From Psychrobacter sp. NG25 (GTDB lineage Bacteria; Pseudomonadota; Gammaproteobacteria; Pseudomonadales; Moraxellaceae): a stretch of 64,000 nt of DNA. The notes under the pieces were generated by a model, which saw nothing but the letters and a program-made list of their open reading frames with translations, was not told where the DNA came from and ran no database searches. Every line of letters begins with the position of its first letter. Within the stretch, counting starts at the first letter, position 1. The position numbers were made by a program, and so were the translations under genes. Of the stretch, positions 56,320 through 64,000 are shown piece after piece. Location: NCBI RefSeq assembly GCF_015234355.1, contig NZ_JADGMV010000002.1:248001-312000 (forward strand), in the 5' to 3' direction.

Positions 56320-56553
56320 AATAGTATTTGACATATTTTAATCACAAAGATGTTTTTTTAAGGGTCGGCTTGACTTGGCAAGAATATTGCATATATTAAT
56401 CTATGTAAGCGAATATAAATATTTATGTTATGATATAGATGAATGGTAGTAAATTTACGATAAACTGTAATTTAGTTTACTTTTTAATCGATTTTTTAGA
56501 TAACTACTGCTATATTGACCATCTATCAACAATAACCCCATAGGGATTATTTT

Positions 56554-56877
56554 ATGTCTGATAATAATTTTACGATAAGACCGATTGAATTGTTTAAAGT
56601 TCTATCTGATCCAACGCGTTTAAAAATATTTCAAATTTTATTTAACAAAGAATCACGTTGTGTCGGAGAGCTAGTAGAAATATTAGATCAACCTCAACCA
56701 ACAATATCGCGTCATTTAAATCATTTGAAAAAATTAGGTATTTTAAACTGTGTACGCGATGGTACCTGGATGTGGTATGAAGTTGCCGATGATTTGCCAG
56801 AATGGTGCCAAGAGGTTCTAGAGATTACTTATAAGCAAATATCTACCAATGATATTGCTCTGCCAAAAGCAGGCTAG
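56554..56877 (+). CDS. ArsR/SmtB-family transcriptional regulator
   Basis: A 107-residue winged-helix regulator: LFKVLSDPTRLKIFQIL, CVGELVEILDQPQPTISRHLNHLKKLGIL (recognition helix) and the wing VRDGTWMWYEV. The Cys in RCVGEL matches the position of the metal-binding ELCVC motif of ArsR, but the second Cys is absent, so arsenic sensing is doubtful; iron-sulfur, redox or other metals are possible. It follows a divergent region of 325 bp shared with bfd, and a terminator is next. The nearest sulfate genes are on the other strand. Confidence 0.88.
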   Translation: MSDNNFTIRPIELFKVLSDPTRLKIFQILFNKESRCVGELVEILDQPQPTISRHLNHLKKLGILNCVRDGTWMWYEVADDLPEWCQEVLEITYKQISTNDIALPKAG

Positions 56878-56919
56878 ACATAAGTGATATCGATAAAACA
56901 TAAGGCATCGACTAACGCA

Positions 56920-56950
56920 AAAAAGACCTATTTATCATAGGTCTTTTTTA
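56920..56950. terminator. Bidirectional terminator between the ArsR gene and cysA
   Basis: AAAAAGACCTA pairs with TAGGTCTTTTT, with A and T runs on both sides. Confidence 0.9.
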
Positions 56951-57039
56951 TGTCTGCTAACAATGTGACTATGAGAATGTGGCGGTAATAATATAACTCT
57001 AGCAATGTGACTTTAGTAACGTGGCTATGCCATATTCAA

Positions 57040-57762
57040 TTATGTCAGATCTAAAAATTCACTAATAAAGGCACTGGCTGGCTGGTGTATCAGCTCTTCT
57101 GATGTCCCTACCTGCTCTACTCGACCCTGATTCATGACTACAATCTCATCAGATACTGCGCGTGCTTCTTCTTGATCATGTGTGACCATGATACTAGTGA
57201 TACCCAGCTCATGATGGATATTTTTCAACCAAGTGCGTAGCTCTTTTCTCACCTTGGCATCTAGTGCACCGAACGGCTCATCAAGTAATAATAATTTTGG
57301 CTTGACCGCGAGCGCTCGTGCTAGCGCAATGCGCTGACGCTGGCCGCCTGATAGCTGATGTGGATATGCATTGGCAATCTGGGGCAACTGTACGAGCTCT
57401 AACAGCTCGGCCACACGTTTATTGATGTCAGCTTTACTTGGTCGCTCATGCTTTGGCAGCAACGTTAGACCAAAAGCGACATTATCAGCGATGTTTTTGT
57501 GACGAAATAAGGCATAGTGCTGAAACATGAAGCCAATATGACGTTTTTGCACAGGCGTATTGGTCACATCCAGTTCATCAAACAATATTTGCCCTGAGTC
57601 AGCATATTCAAGACCAGCGATGATACGCAATAGCGTCGTTTTACCACAGCCTGAAGGCCCTAGTAAGGTGGTCAGTTTGCCGGTAGGTACTGTGATATTG
57701 ATATTGTCTAAGGCGGTAAAATTACCGAATTTTTTATTAACGCTGCGAATCTCGATGCTCAT
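57040..57762 (-). CDS. cysA: Sulfate/thiosulfate ABC importer ATPase, short form
   Basis: A 240-residue ABC ATPase that energises sulfate uptake: Walker [11 protein letters not shown]-loop FQHYALF, signature LSGGQRQR, Walker [15 protein letters not shown] and switch His in VTHDQEEA. It ends just after the helical core ([11 protein letters not shown]) and so lacks the TOBE regulatory domain of longer CysA proteins (about 350 residues). The reading frame ends normally, so this seems a native short form rather than a frameshift. It is last in the cysT-cysW-cysA order and 38 bp after cysW. Confidence 0.92.
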   Translation of the reverse strand: MSIEIRSVNKKFGNFTALDNINITVPTGKLTTLLGPSGCGKTTLLRIIAGLEYADSGQILFDELDVTNTPVQKRHIGFMFQHYALFRHKNIADNVAFGLTLLPKHERPSKADINKRVAELLELVQLPQIANAYPHQLSGGQRQRIALARALAVKPKLLLLDEPFGALDAKVRKELRTWLKNIHHELGITSIMVTHDQEEARAVSDEIVVMNQGRVEQVGTSEELIHQPASAFISEFLDLT

Positions 57763-57800
57763 AATAGTATCTCTTATTATATCTTTTGTCGTATCGTGAC

Positions 57801-58739
57801 TTATTTATCACTGCTATTTTTAGTCGTAGCAACCGTAGTATTGGCACTCACTGATAGCTCAGGTATATTGGCCAGTCGCTCAGATTTAGCAAATTTACGC
57901 TCTTGTAGCTTCGTCATGACTTGCTGAATGAGTAGCGTCACGAGAGCCAATGCAGCAAGTAAGCTAGATAAGGCAAAAGCGGCGGTAAAGTTATAATCGT
58001 TATAAGCAATCTCGACTAATAGCGGCATGGTATTGGTCTCACCGCGAATGTGACCTGATACCACACTGACAGCACCAAACTCACCCATCGCCCGCGCATT
58101 GGTCAAAATCAAGCCATATAACAGTGCCCACTTGATATTTGGCAAGGTCACATGCCAAAAAGTCTGCCAACCAGTCGCGCCCAACGTTAAGGCTGCTTGC
58201 TCCTCACTGTCGCCTTGGGTCTGCATAAGCGGTATCAGCTCACGTGCCACAAACGGAAAGGTGACAAATAATGTTGCCAAGACAATACCAGGAACGGCGT
58301 AAATCACTTGGAAACCCATGCTCTCAAGCCAGCCACCAATGGTAGAGTTAAGCCCGAACAGCAATATGAACATCAGGCCTGCGACCACTGGTGATACCGA
58401 AAATGGCAAATCAAGTAACGTAGTGACCAACTGCTTACCTTTAAACTGATAGCGGGTGACCAACCATGCAATCGCGATGCCCATCACCATATTAATCGGC
58501 AAGACGATGGCAGCGGTAATTAGTGTCAGTTTGATGGCTTGTAGCGCTTCTGGATCGACCAGTGAAGCAACATACAACTGCCAGCCACCTTTAAAGGCTT
58601 CATAGAACACTGCTAGCAAAGGTATTACTAGCATTATCATCATGAACAGTACAGCGATACCGATAAAGGTGCGGCGTATCCATGGCGTATCTTTGGTTGC
58701 CGCATTACTTTGGTAGTCGTAGCTATTGGATATTTGCAT
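57801..58739 (-). CDS. cysW: Sulfate ABC importer permease CysW
   Basis: A 312-residue inner-membrane permease. The coupling (EAA) loop is visible as [46 protein letters not shown] is the well known CysW/CysT segment. Its start lies 1 bp after the cysT stop, so translation is coupled. With cysT it forms the channel for sulfate. An Asn/Thr-rich C-terminal tail of about 20 residues is unlike the core. Confidence 0.95.
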   Translation of the reverse strand: MQISNSYDYQSNAATKDTPWIRRTFIGIAVLFMMIMLVIPLLAVFYEAFKGGWQLYVASLVDPEALQAIKLTLITAAIVLPINMVMGIAIAWLVTRYQFKGKQLVTTLLDLPFSVSPVVAGLMFILLFGLNSTIGGWLESMGFQVIYAVPGIVLATLFVTFPFVARELIPLMQTQGDSEEQAALTLGATGWQTFWHVTLPNIKWALLYGLILTNARAMGEFGAVSVVSGHIRGETNTMPLLVEIAYNDYNFTAAFALSSLLAALALVTLLIQQVMTKLQERKFAKSERLANIPELSVSANTTVATTKNSSDK

Positions 58740-58740
58740 G

Positions 58741-59625
58741 TTAGCGAGCTCCTACACGGCGCGACAGCTTCCACTGCACAATATTAATGGTTAATAAAAT
58801 TACAAACGAGATGAGCAGCATAAATAGCGCGACCGCAGAGGCGCCTTGAATGTCAAACTGCTCAAGCTTACTGATAATAATCAGCGGTAAAATCTCAGAC
58901 TGCATCGGGATATTGCCCGCGATAAAAATAACTGAGCCATACTCACCCGTCGCACGGGCGAACATCATACCCGCACCCATTAATAGTGCTGGTAGCAGCT
59001 CTGGTAATATTACTTTACGGAAGGTGGTGAAACGATTGGCACCCAATACGGCTGCCGCCTCTTCAAACTCAACTGATAGCTCAGCGAGTACTGGCTGCAC
59101 GGCACGGACGATAAAGGGGAAGCTGACCACGACCAGCGCCAACCAAATACCTATCGGTGTAAAGGCCACTTGAATATCAAATTTGGCAAACCACTGCCCT
59201 ATTAGACCGTTAGGCGCATACAGAGTGGCAAGCGAGATGCCAGTGACAGCCGTTGGTAAGGCAAATGGTAAATCAACCAAGGCATTGATCAAGGACTTGC
59301 CCCAAAACTCATAACGTACCAATACCCAAGCGACCAATGTACCAAACACCATATTGGTGAGCATCGCTAAAAATGACATCCATAAGCTCAGCTTGATAGC
59401 AGCAGTCACTTGCGGCTGGCTAATGGTTTCCCAAAATCCCGTCCAGCCCATCTGCGTTGTCGTATATGCCATCATGGCAAACGGCAGCACCACCAATAGC
59501 GATAAGCTAAAAACAGTAATGCCCATGCTTAAACCAAACCCTGGCAGCACATTGCGTTGACGCAAACGTGTCAGCCAACCTTTCTTAGGAATGGGTTTGC
59601 TGGTAGAAGATGTGGGTGCACTCAT
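58741..59625 (-). CDS. cysT: Sulfate ABC importer permease CysT
   Basis: A 294-residue permease with six hydrophobic segments. The EAA loop is EEAAAVLGANRFTTFRKVILPELLPAL; ARATGEYGSVIFIAGNIP is the conserved partner to the CysW segment. ACAGGATAT lies upstream of the ATG. It is the first of the three-gene cysTWA block, 210 bp after the first sulfate-binding protein gene. Confidence 0.95.
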   Translation of the reverse strand: MSAPTSSTSKPIPKKGWLTRLRQRNVLPGFGLSMGITVFSLSLLVVLPFAMMAYTTTQMGWTGFWETISQPQVTAAIKLSLWMSFLAMLTNMVFGTLVAWVLVRYEFWGKSLINALVDLPFALPTAVTGISLATLYAPNGLIGQWFAKFDIQVAFTPIGIWLALVVVSFPFIVRAVQPVLAELSVEFEEAAAVLGANRFTTFRKVILPELLPALLMGAGMMFARATGEYGSVIFIAGNIPMQSEILPLIIISKLEQFDIQGASAVALFMLLISFVILLTINIVQWKLSRRVGAR

Positions 59626-59704
59626 AGTGATATCCTGTTGCCCAACTGATGGTACTTATCGTAAGACCATGTTATATCGAACTTATTATTAGTATGCTTA
59701 CGGT

Positions 59705-59739
59705 ATAAAGGACATAGTGCGTACGACCATGTCCTTTAT
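59705..59739. repeat. Stem-loop between sbp and cysT
   Basis: ATAAAGGACAT at 59705-59715 pairs with ATGTCCTTTAT at 59729-59739 around a 13-nt loop. No T run follows on either strand. In the transcript it could stabilise the upstream sbp message or slow read-through into cysT. Confidence 0.55.
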
Positions 59740-59835
59740 GGAGTTTCTTATGAATGACTACATCACCTGATTCATAGCAAAGTAATCACCTTTACTAAAT
59801 GGCTACTCAGTGATCATTCTTGTCTTAATAATTTG

Positions 59836-60921
59836 CTACTGTGGTGCATTGATGGCCAGTTGGTCAAATACGCCACCATCGCTGAAGTATGTACCCATGA
59901 TGTCATCCCATGAACCAAAGGCATCATTCGGACGGAACGTTTCAACTGGTGGTAATTTATCACCATTTTTATCAAGCACGCTTTGCACGCTAGGACGTAG
60001 ATAAAGATCGGCGGCTAACTGTTGAGCAGGCTCGCTCCATAAGTAGTCCAAATAAGCTTTTGCTGCGTCCGTTGTACCTTTTTTATCCGTTACTGATTTG
60101 ACAATCGCCACTGGGCTTTCTGATTTAATCGAGTATTTTGGATAAACGATATCGACTTGACCAGCGCCGAAATCAGTTGCTGCAAGGTTTGCTTCGTTTT
60201 CAAAAGTAACCAAAACGTCACCTATGCCACGCTGAACGAACGTAGTCGTTGCAGCACGTCCACCATTCTCATAAACCTTGACATTTTTGAGCATGTCTTT
60301 GACGTAGCCTTTAGCCTTGGTTTCATCTTGATTAAAAGCATGCAGACCATAACCATAAGCACCTAAGAATGCATAACGACCATTCCCCGTCACTTTTGGA
60401 TTTGCCATCACAATCTCAAGACCGTCTTTGGTCAAATCTTCCCAATCATTAATGCCTTTTGGGTTGCCTTTACGTACCAAAAACACGATGGTGCTGGTAA
60501 AAGGTACAGCGTTGTCAGGGAACTTGCTTTCCCAATCTGATTCAACCAAGCCTTTTTTCTCTAATAGCTCAATATCAGACCCTTGGTTCATAGTGGCAAC
60601 GTCTGCTTGTAGACCGTTAGCGACAGACAGTGCCTGTTTGCTTGAGCCACCATGTGACTGTTTGATTAGGATATTACTGTTTGGGTTTTCAGCTTTGTAA
60701 TGCTCAACGAATAATGGGTTGTAGTCTTTATAAAAATCACGTGCCACATCATAAGAGACATTTAGCAACTCGATATCTTGAGTGTCTGTTGCTGCGCTAC
60801 CACTTGCATCTGTCTGCTCGCTGTTGCTACAGCCGACCAGACCCAAAGTTAATGCCACACCGGCAATACTTAGGACGTTCAGTGTTTTACTTTTTTGTTG
60901 ATAGCGCACAGCGTATGTCAT
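59836..60921 (-). CDS. sbp: Sulfate-binding lipoprotein 1
   Basis: A 361-residue periplasmic binding protein for sulfate. After a lipoprotein signal (TLGLVGC) the family pattern LLNVSYDVARDFYKDYNPLF, KQSHGGSSKQALSVANGLQADV and GAYGYGL...VYENGGRAATTTF is clear. The start at 60921 has GAGGG upstream; a longer frame runs 35 codons further. It delivers sulfate to the CysTWA channel. It shows strong similarity to the next gene, its paralogue. Confidence 0.93.
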   Translation of the reverse strand: MTYAVRYQQKSKTLNVLSIAGVALTLGLVGCSNSEQTDASGSAATDTQDIELLNVSYDVARDFYKDYNPLFVEHYKAENPNSNILIKQSHGGSSKQALSVANGLQADVATMNQGSDIELLEKKGLVESDWESKFPDNAVPFTSTIVFLVRKGNPKGINDWEDLTKDGLEIVMANPKVTGNGRYAFLGAYGYGLHAFNQDETKAKGYVKDMLKNVKVYENGGRAATTTFVQRGIGDVLVTFENEANLAATDFGAGQVDIVYPKYSIKSESPVAIVKSVTDKKGTTDAAKAYLDYLWSEPAQQLAADLYLRPSVQSVLDKNGDKLPPVETFRPNDAFGSWDDIMGTYFSDGGVFDQLAINAPQ

Positions 60922-61171
60922 AAATCCCTCAAAGATATCTGTTAAGTAATGCAAGTATGCTAACAGCGCCATCTTATTATGTTTAATGATGAATATGCGT
61001 ATGTTATTGCCAAAACGGAATAACAAGAACGTAACGTTAAACTTATCAATCAGTTGGCAGAATCCTACTAGAAGAGCCTCGTTTATAGAGACTCAAAAGC
61101 GGATACGATTGACGGTATTTTTTATCTGACAGCTGGTAAATTAAGTATGACTTTGTAGATTGCTTTATAGA

Positions 61172-62257
61172 TTATTTTTTTACACTTGCCAGCTGATCGA
61201 ATCGTCCGCCATCGACAAAGAACGTATCCATAATCTGCGTCCAATCACCAAAGACAGCCACTGGCTCGAAAGTTGCAATTTCAGGCAATGTGTCTTTATG
61301 AGCAGCCAGTACTTCTGCATTACTAGGACGCATGTACATCTCTGCCATGAGCTGCTGAGCAGGCACATCCCACAGACCTTGTAAGTAAGCACTTGCGGCA
61401 TCTGTCTTACCGCTCTTATCCGTAACGCCGGTCACGACCGCCACTGGATTGGCAATTACAATAGAGTAGCTTGGATAAACGATATCGACTTGTCCTTTAG
61501 CAAATTCCTTGGCAGCCAAATGTGCTTCATTTTCAGTTGTAATGAGCACATCACCTAGCCCGCGCTGGGTAAAGCTAGTCGTCGCCGCACGCGCACCATT
61601 GTCATAAGTGACCACGTTTGCCAATAATTTCTTGATAAAGTCATCGGTTTTGGTAGGCGTTTCCACGCTTTCTTTGAATTGATGCAGACCGTAGCCATAA
61701 GCACCTAAAAAGGCATAGCGCGCTGTGCCACTGGTTTTTGGGTTCGGTATGACCACATCGATATCATTGCGTGCCAAGTCTGACCAGTCTTTGATGTTTT
61801 TTGGGTTACCGCTACGTACCAATAGCACCATCGTACTGGTATAAGGCACCGCATTATTCGGGAATGCCTGCTTCCAATCAGTGGCTACTAGCCCTTTTTC
61901 TACCAGCAGATTCATATCGCTTTCTTGGTTTAAGGTTGCCACATCTGCTTGCAAACCATTGGCAATAGACAGTGCTTGCTTACTTGATCCGCCATGTGAC
62001 TGATTGACCTTGATCTTGCTACCTGGATGCTCTTTTTGATAACTTGCACTGAATAGAGTGTTGTAGTCTTTATAAAAATCGCGTGATACATCATAGGAGA
62101 CATTCAATAAGCTAATATCTTGCGAGTCTCCCGCTGTCGATGTGTCTTGCGATGTAGATTCATTAGAGTTACAACCTGCTATGAGCACCGTAACGGCCAG
62201 TACGCTACCCACTTTTGAAGTGATATTAGACAATTTTGATTGTATGGCTGATTGCAT
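61172..62257 (-). CDS. sbp: Sulfate-binding lipoprotein 2
   Basis: A 361-residue paralogue of the previous gene: lipobox LIAGC, LLNVSYDVSRDFYKDYNTLF, NQSHGGSSKQALSIANGLQADV, DNGARAATTSFTQRGLGDVL. AAGAAGAAAA precedes the start. Tandem duplicates of a solute-binding gene before one permease set suggest two affinities or ligands (for example sulfate and thiosulfate) served by one channel. Which is which is not shown by the sequence. Confidence 0.93.
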   Translation of the reverse strand: MQSAIQSKLSNITSKVGSVLAVTVLIAGCNSNESTSQDTSTAGDSQDISLLNVSYDVSRDFYKDYNTLFSASYQKEHPGSKIKVNQSHGGSSKQALSIANGLQADVATLNQESDMNLLVEKGLVATDWKQAFPNNAVPYTSTMVLLVRSGNPKNIKDWSDLARNDIDVVIPNPKTSGTARYAFLGAYGYGLHQFKESVETPTKTDDFIKKLLANVVTYDNGARAATTSFTQRGLGDVLITTENEAHLAAKEFAKGQVDIVYPSYSIVIANPVAVVTGVTDKSGKTDAASAYLQGLWDVPAQQLMAEMYMRPSNAEVLAAHKDTLPEIATFEPVAVFGDWTQIMDTFFVDGGRFDQLASVKK

Positions 62258-62711
62258 GATTTTCTTCTTAATAGATGGTTGGGCATTGGCAAAATAGTGG
62301 GCACTTTATTATTAATATTGCAGCCCAACGTATTTCGAAAATCACCCGATGGATAATAAAAGATATGCTAGCAGTTTGTGTACCGGACTCTTAGTGACGA
62401 ATTCGCTTATCGAGTGGTTAACTTGGCATAAGCAATTTTTTCGACTATCTTTAACTAACTGTTTTTACTTGTATTTATGAATTATTGTAATGGTGTGAGT
62501 TTCTGGATAAGCCTTCATAGAAAAAGGGACCAAACGATAATCGTCTGATCCCTTTCTTTAAATACCGTCTTTTAGATATCGTTAAATATCGTAGTCAGTC
62601 AGATGCTGTTATATAGTCGGTTCAATATAATTTGGATACAAGGAAGGCGAGTGAAAGTACTACAAGTAGTAGACTAGCCAGCCTGACACCGTATCCAATT
62701 TATAGAGGATT
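62258..62711. other. Gene-free region between sat and the sulfate-binding genes
   Basis: About 450 bp without a gene. It contains the terminator at 62522-62556 and a MITE-like element at 62612-62718, and presumably the promoter of sbp2 near 62258-62400. Confidence 0.5.
62522..62556 (-). terminator. Terminator of the sat gene
   Basis: AAAGGGACCAAACGA pairs with TCGTCTGATCCCTTT with two mismatches, followed by TTTTTC on the minus strand. Confidence 0.75.
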
Positions 62712-62718
62712 GACTATA
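62612..62718. mobile_element. MITE-like element overlapping the 3' end of sat
   Basis: A 107-bp segment with imperfect terminal inverted repeats: the left 28 bases (from TATAGTC to TTGGATAC) match the reverse complement of the right end at 22 of 28 positions. The inside can fold further (AGTACTACAAGTAGTAGACT). It carries no ORF. The flanks allow a TA target duplication, as for mariner/IS630-related MITEs. Its right end TATAGTC-type repeat overlaps the last bases of sat. Confidence 0.6.
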
Positions 62719-63967
62719 CCGCAGAAGCACCGGTCAATTTAACTTCAGCACGCTCTTCTTTTGCGATACCTGCATAGTAATCACGCAATATTTGTAGCAC
62801 TTCTGGGCGACTAAAGTTCTCTGGTACCACTTCGTCTTCTGATAGTGCTTTACGTAGCTTTGTTCCAGATACTTTGACATGCTCAGAGGCATCATGCGGG
62901 CAAGTTTTGTCTGAAGCCATTGCATTACAAGCATTACACCAGAACGTCCAGCCAATTTTCAATGGTTGAGTAATGAGGTCATCTTTACCTACGTGGTCAA
63001 AGATGGTCTGCGCATCAAAAGCACCATAATAATCACCAACACCTGCATGATCACGGCCCACAATCAGATGGCTACAGCCATAGTTTTGACGGAATAGCGC
63101 ATGTAACAACGCTTCGCGTGGGCCTGCGTAGCGCATATCTAGCGGATAACCAGCTTGGATCACAGTATCTTGTCTAAAGTAATTATCAATCAAAGTTTTG
63201 ATCGCTTCTTGACGGACGTCTGCTGGGATATCACCGGGCTTCAATGCGCCTAATAATGAGTGAATCAATACGCCATCACAAATCTCGATAGCAATCTTGG
63301 CAAGATATTCATGTGAGCGGTGCATTGGGTTACGTGTTTGGAATGCCGCAACTGTTTTCCAGCCTTTGGCATCCAATATTTCGCGTGTTTCAGCAGGAGT
63401 TTTATAAATCTCTGGATATAGCGTTGGGAACTCACCTTCGCTCAATACTTCTACGCTACCGGCGATATTGACGTCATCTTGACTCAATACTTGCTGTACG
63501 CCTGGATGCTCGCTATCAGTCGTCGTAAAGACTTGCTGGCACTCATGGTTTTTATCGATGGTATAGGTTTCTTCTACTGTCAAGATACCCATGACTTCAC
63601 CATCTTGGGCGACCAATGCAACTTTGTCACCTTGGCTTAAGCTATCTGCAGTGGCTTTAGGTGCTGACAAGGTAATAGGAATCGGCCAAAACAAGCCTGC
63701 GTTGTCACCGCTTTGCAAGCGCATGTTGTCAACGACACCTTGCCAATCCGCTTGATTCATAAAGCCGTTAAGTGGCGTAAAGCCACCAATACCAAACATA
63801 ATCAAATCACCGCGCTCACGAGAGCTCAAGGTAATGGTCGGTAATGTGCTGGCAAGTTGCAATGCTTGATCGCGTGCTTCACCGTTTAACAATAGTGGTT
63901 TAAGTACATCGCTGCCATGTGGAGGAACGAGTTGTGATGGCTTTTGATTAGAGATAGTAGATGTCAT
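62714..63967 (-). CDS. sat: ATP sulfurylase (sulfate adenylyltransferase)
   Basis: A 417-residue single-chain Sat, making APS from sulfate and ATP. Motifs: [13 protein letters not shown] (QxRNxxHxxH), the substrate loop [12 protein letters not shown], and the Cys/His zinc site [17 protein letters not shown] near 350. This is the Sat type rather than the CysD/CysN pair. It is transcribed in the same direction as the sulfate importer. Its TAG stop (62714-62716) lies inside the terminal repeat of the MITE-like element. Confidence 0.95.
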   Translation of the reverse strand: MTSTISNQKPSQLVPPHGSDVLKPLLLNGEARDQALQLASTLPTITLSSRERGDLIMFGIGGFTPLNGFMNQADWQGVVDNMRLQSGDNAGLFWPIPITLSAPKATADSLSQGDKVALVAQDGEVMGILTVEETYTIDKNHECQQVFTTTDSEHPGVQQVLSQDDVNIAGSVEVLSEGEFPTLYPEIYKTPAETREILDAKGWKTVAAFQTRNPMHRSHEYLAKIAIEICDGVLIHSLLGALKPGDIPADVRQEAIKTLIDNYFRQDTVIQAGYPLDMRYAGPREALLHALFRQNYGCSHLIVGRDHAGVGDYYGAFDAQTIFDHVGKDDLITQPLKIGWTFWCNACNAMASDKTCPHDASEHVKVSGTKLRKALSEDEVVPENFSRPEVLQILRDYYAGIAKEERAEVKLTGASAV

Positions 63968-64000
63968 AGTAATTTTAAAACCTCAATGTATAGAAAAAAG

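Overview
The window looks like a piece of a chromosome from a Moraxellaceae gammaproteobacterium, most likely Psychrobacter. That is an inference from the AT-rich base composition, the compact operons, the paired bacterioferritins, the Anbu operon and the protein flavour; no rRNA or other phylogenetic marker is present to prove it.

Layout. 1-10170 is a siderophore locus: the 3' end of an amine N-monooxygenase gene, an AlcB/IucB-type acetyltransferase, an MFS exporter, two IucA/IucC-type (NIS) synthetases, an RraA-like protein and a TonB-dependent receptor, with Fur-box-like sites and a strong closing terminator. 10224-12824 holds a P4-type integrase and 1.3 kb of AT-rich DNA without genes. 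12825-24033 is a mixed region: small exported proteins, a YHYH lipoprotein, a RhuM-Fic fusion, an MtfA-type zinc peptidase, an M28 peptidase autotransporter, a TetR-controlled FAD protein/DUF2855 pair with a clear operator, and a GDSL esterase. 24304-28280 is the Anbu proteasome-like operon (fused ATP-grasp/alpha-E protein, transglutaminase, Anbu).

The most unusual part is 28350-43840. A non-coding leader with an ~85-nt near-perfect hairpin is followed by four tightly packed genes: a HEAT-like/BRCT protein (1137 aa), a WD40-HEAT giant (2575 aa), a SWIM zinc-finger protein (751 aa) and a reverse transcriptase with both retron hallmarks (NAxxH and VTG). I read this as a multi-protein retron-like, probably antiphage, system. 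Its candidate msr-msd RNA lies at the operon head, almost 14 kb from the RT gene. From memory, catalogued type XIII retrons pair an RT with ARM/HEAT and SWIM proteins; the BRCT protein and the distant RNA are the parts most likely to be new.

43873-52889 carries a short UvrA paralogue, a DUF819 membrane protein, a DEAD-box helicase with an RG-rich tail and long leader, a DUF1176 protein and a YghU-type GST. 53109-56877 holds an MFS exporter, a complementary bacterioferritin pair (one subunit keeps the ferroxidase ligands, the other the haem methionine), the Bfd ferredoxin under a strong Fur-like site, and an ArsR regulator. 57040-63967 is sulfate assimilation: cysA, cysW, cysT, two paralogous sulfate-binding lipoproteins and ATP sulfurylase, whose stop codon sits in the terminal repeat of a small MITE-like element. 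Themes are iron acquisition and storage, sulfate uptake and defence.
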